Shown one piece after another: positions 63,946 through 64,000 of a stretch of DNA of 64,000 nucleotides. Within the stretch, counting starts at the first letter, position 1. Each line of letters begins with the position of its first letter. Position numbers and translations under genes: made by a program. Below the pieces are notes generated by a model. The model saw only the letters and a program-made list of their open reading frames with translations. It did no database searches and was not told where the DNA came from. This DNA is from Sulfitobacter sp. 20_GPM-1509m (GTDB lineage Bacteria; Pseudomonadota; Alphaproteobacteria; Rhodobacterales; Rhodobacteraceae): assembly GCF_000620505.1 (NCBI RefSeq), contig NZ_JIBC01000014.1, forward strand, positions 42,321 through 106,320, written 5' to 3'.

Positions 63946-63973
63946 TTGCGGGTTTTGGGCGTTAGACTTAGAA
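63946..63973 (+). promoter_or_regulatory. Strong promoter at window edge, possibly of an rRNA operon
   Basis: -35 TTGCGG and -10 TTAGAA are spaced 16 bp, with A/T tracts upstream and a GC-rich stretch (CCCCCTTCACCGG) after the -10. This resembles rRNA promoters with UP elements and leaders I recall from Rhodobacterales. The gene it drives lies outside the window, so the rRNA assignment is a guess. Confidence 0.4.
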
Positions 63974-64000
63974 CCCCCTTCACCGGCGGCGCAGTGATGC

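Noticed and set aside
1..64000. CRISPR arrays, insertion sequences, prophage, toxin-antitoxin or defence system
   Set aside because: No repeat-spacer pattern, transposase, phage structural gene or recognisable toxin/antitoxin or defence gene was found on either strand.

Overview
The window is a GC-rich (about 60% by eye) stretch of an alphaproteobacterial chromosome, most likely a marine Rhodobacterales (Roseobacter-group) genome. This rests on gene content and order: leuC/leuD/leuB scattered among unrelated genes, rsfS-rlmH, a GlcDEF glycolate oxidase cluster, a cyoABCD-surf1 quinol oxidase operon, a TPP-riboswitch thi salvage operon, and a peptide-ABC/M81/M20 cluster. It is dense, ordinary-looking chromosome. 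I saw no insertion sequence, prophage, integrase, CRISPR array or plasmid gene. Many genes overlap by ATGA, GTGA or TGATG, so most clusters are probably true operons.

Layout, left half. 1-3.8 kb: a partial amidase and agmatine deiminase (minus), divergent from a 3-hydroxyisobutyrate-dehydrogenase-like and a MaoC-like gene. 3.9-5.3 kb: ridA divergent from a WYL regulator, then tRNA-Pro(CGG). 5.3-12.8 kb (minus): an EamA transporter, leuB, a secreted EEP phosphodiesterase, a membrane protein, leuD, a glycosyltransferase-like gene and leuC. 13-17.5 kb: an MscS channel, a Sel1 protein, rsfS-rlmH and a DUF599 membrane protein. 17.5-22 kb: glcD-glcE-(small membrane protein)-glcF behind a perfect inverted repeat. 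22-28.3 kb: a trypsin-like protease, an Hsp20 with a possible RNA thermometer, a CHASE histidine kinase, and an EEP-cardiolipin synthase pair.

Layout, right half. 28.5-35.1 kb: tRNA-Ser(GCT), cyoABCD-surf1 (minus) and a divergent MFS gene. 35.2-40.7 kb: TPP riboswitch, then thiM-thiE-thiD-thiY-tenA-thiZ-thiX. 40.7-45.3 kb (minus): flavin monooxygenase, BASS symporter and two NAD(P)-dependent dehydrogenases, divergent from a TetR regulator. 45.4-49.4 kb: CDF exporter, copper ATPase and copper chaperone with back-to-back MerR-type promoters. 49.4-53.5 kb: a Hint-domain protein, a BisC/TorA-type molybdoenzyme and an SH3-like secreted protein. 53.5-63.6 kb: an IclR regulator divergent from M81 peptidase, a dipeptide-type ABC transporter and two M20 peptidases. 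The right edge has a strong-looking, possibly rRNA-type, promoter.

The clusters that look coherent but functionally unassigned are the monooxygenase/BASS/dehydrogenase operon (40.7-44.6 kb) and the M81/ABC/M20 operon (54.4-63.6 kb). Smaller points of interest are the membrane protein inside the glycolate oxidase operon, the glycosyltransferase inside the leu cluster, and the short reading frame that carries the Shine-Dalgarno sequence for rsfS. All functions are read from motifs and context only; no database search was run.
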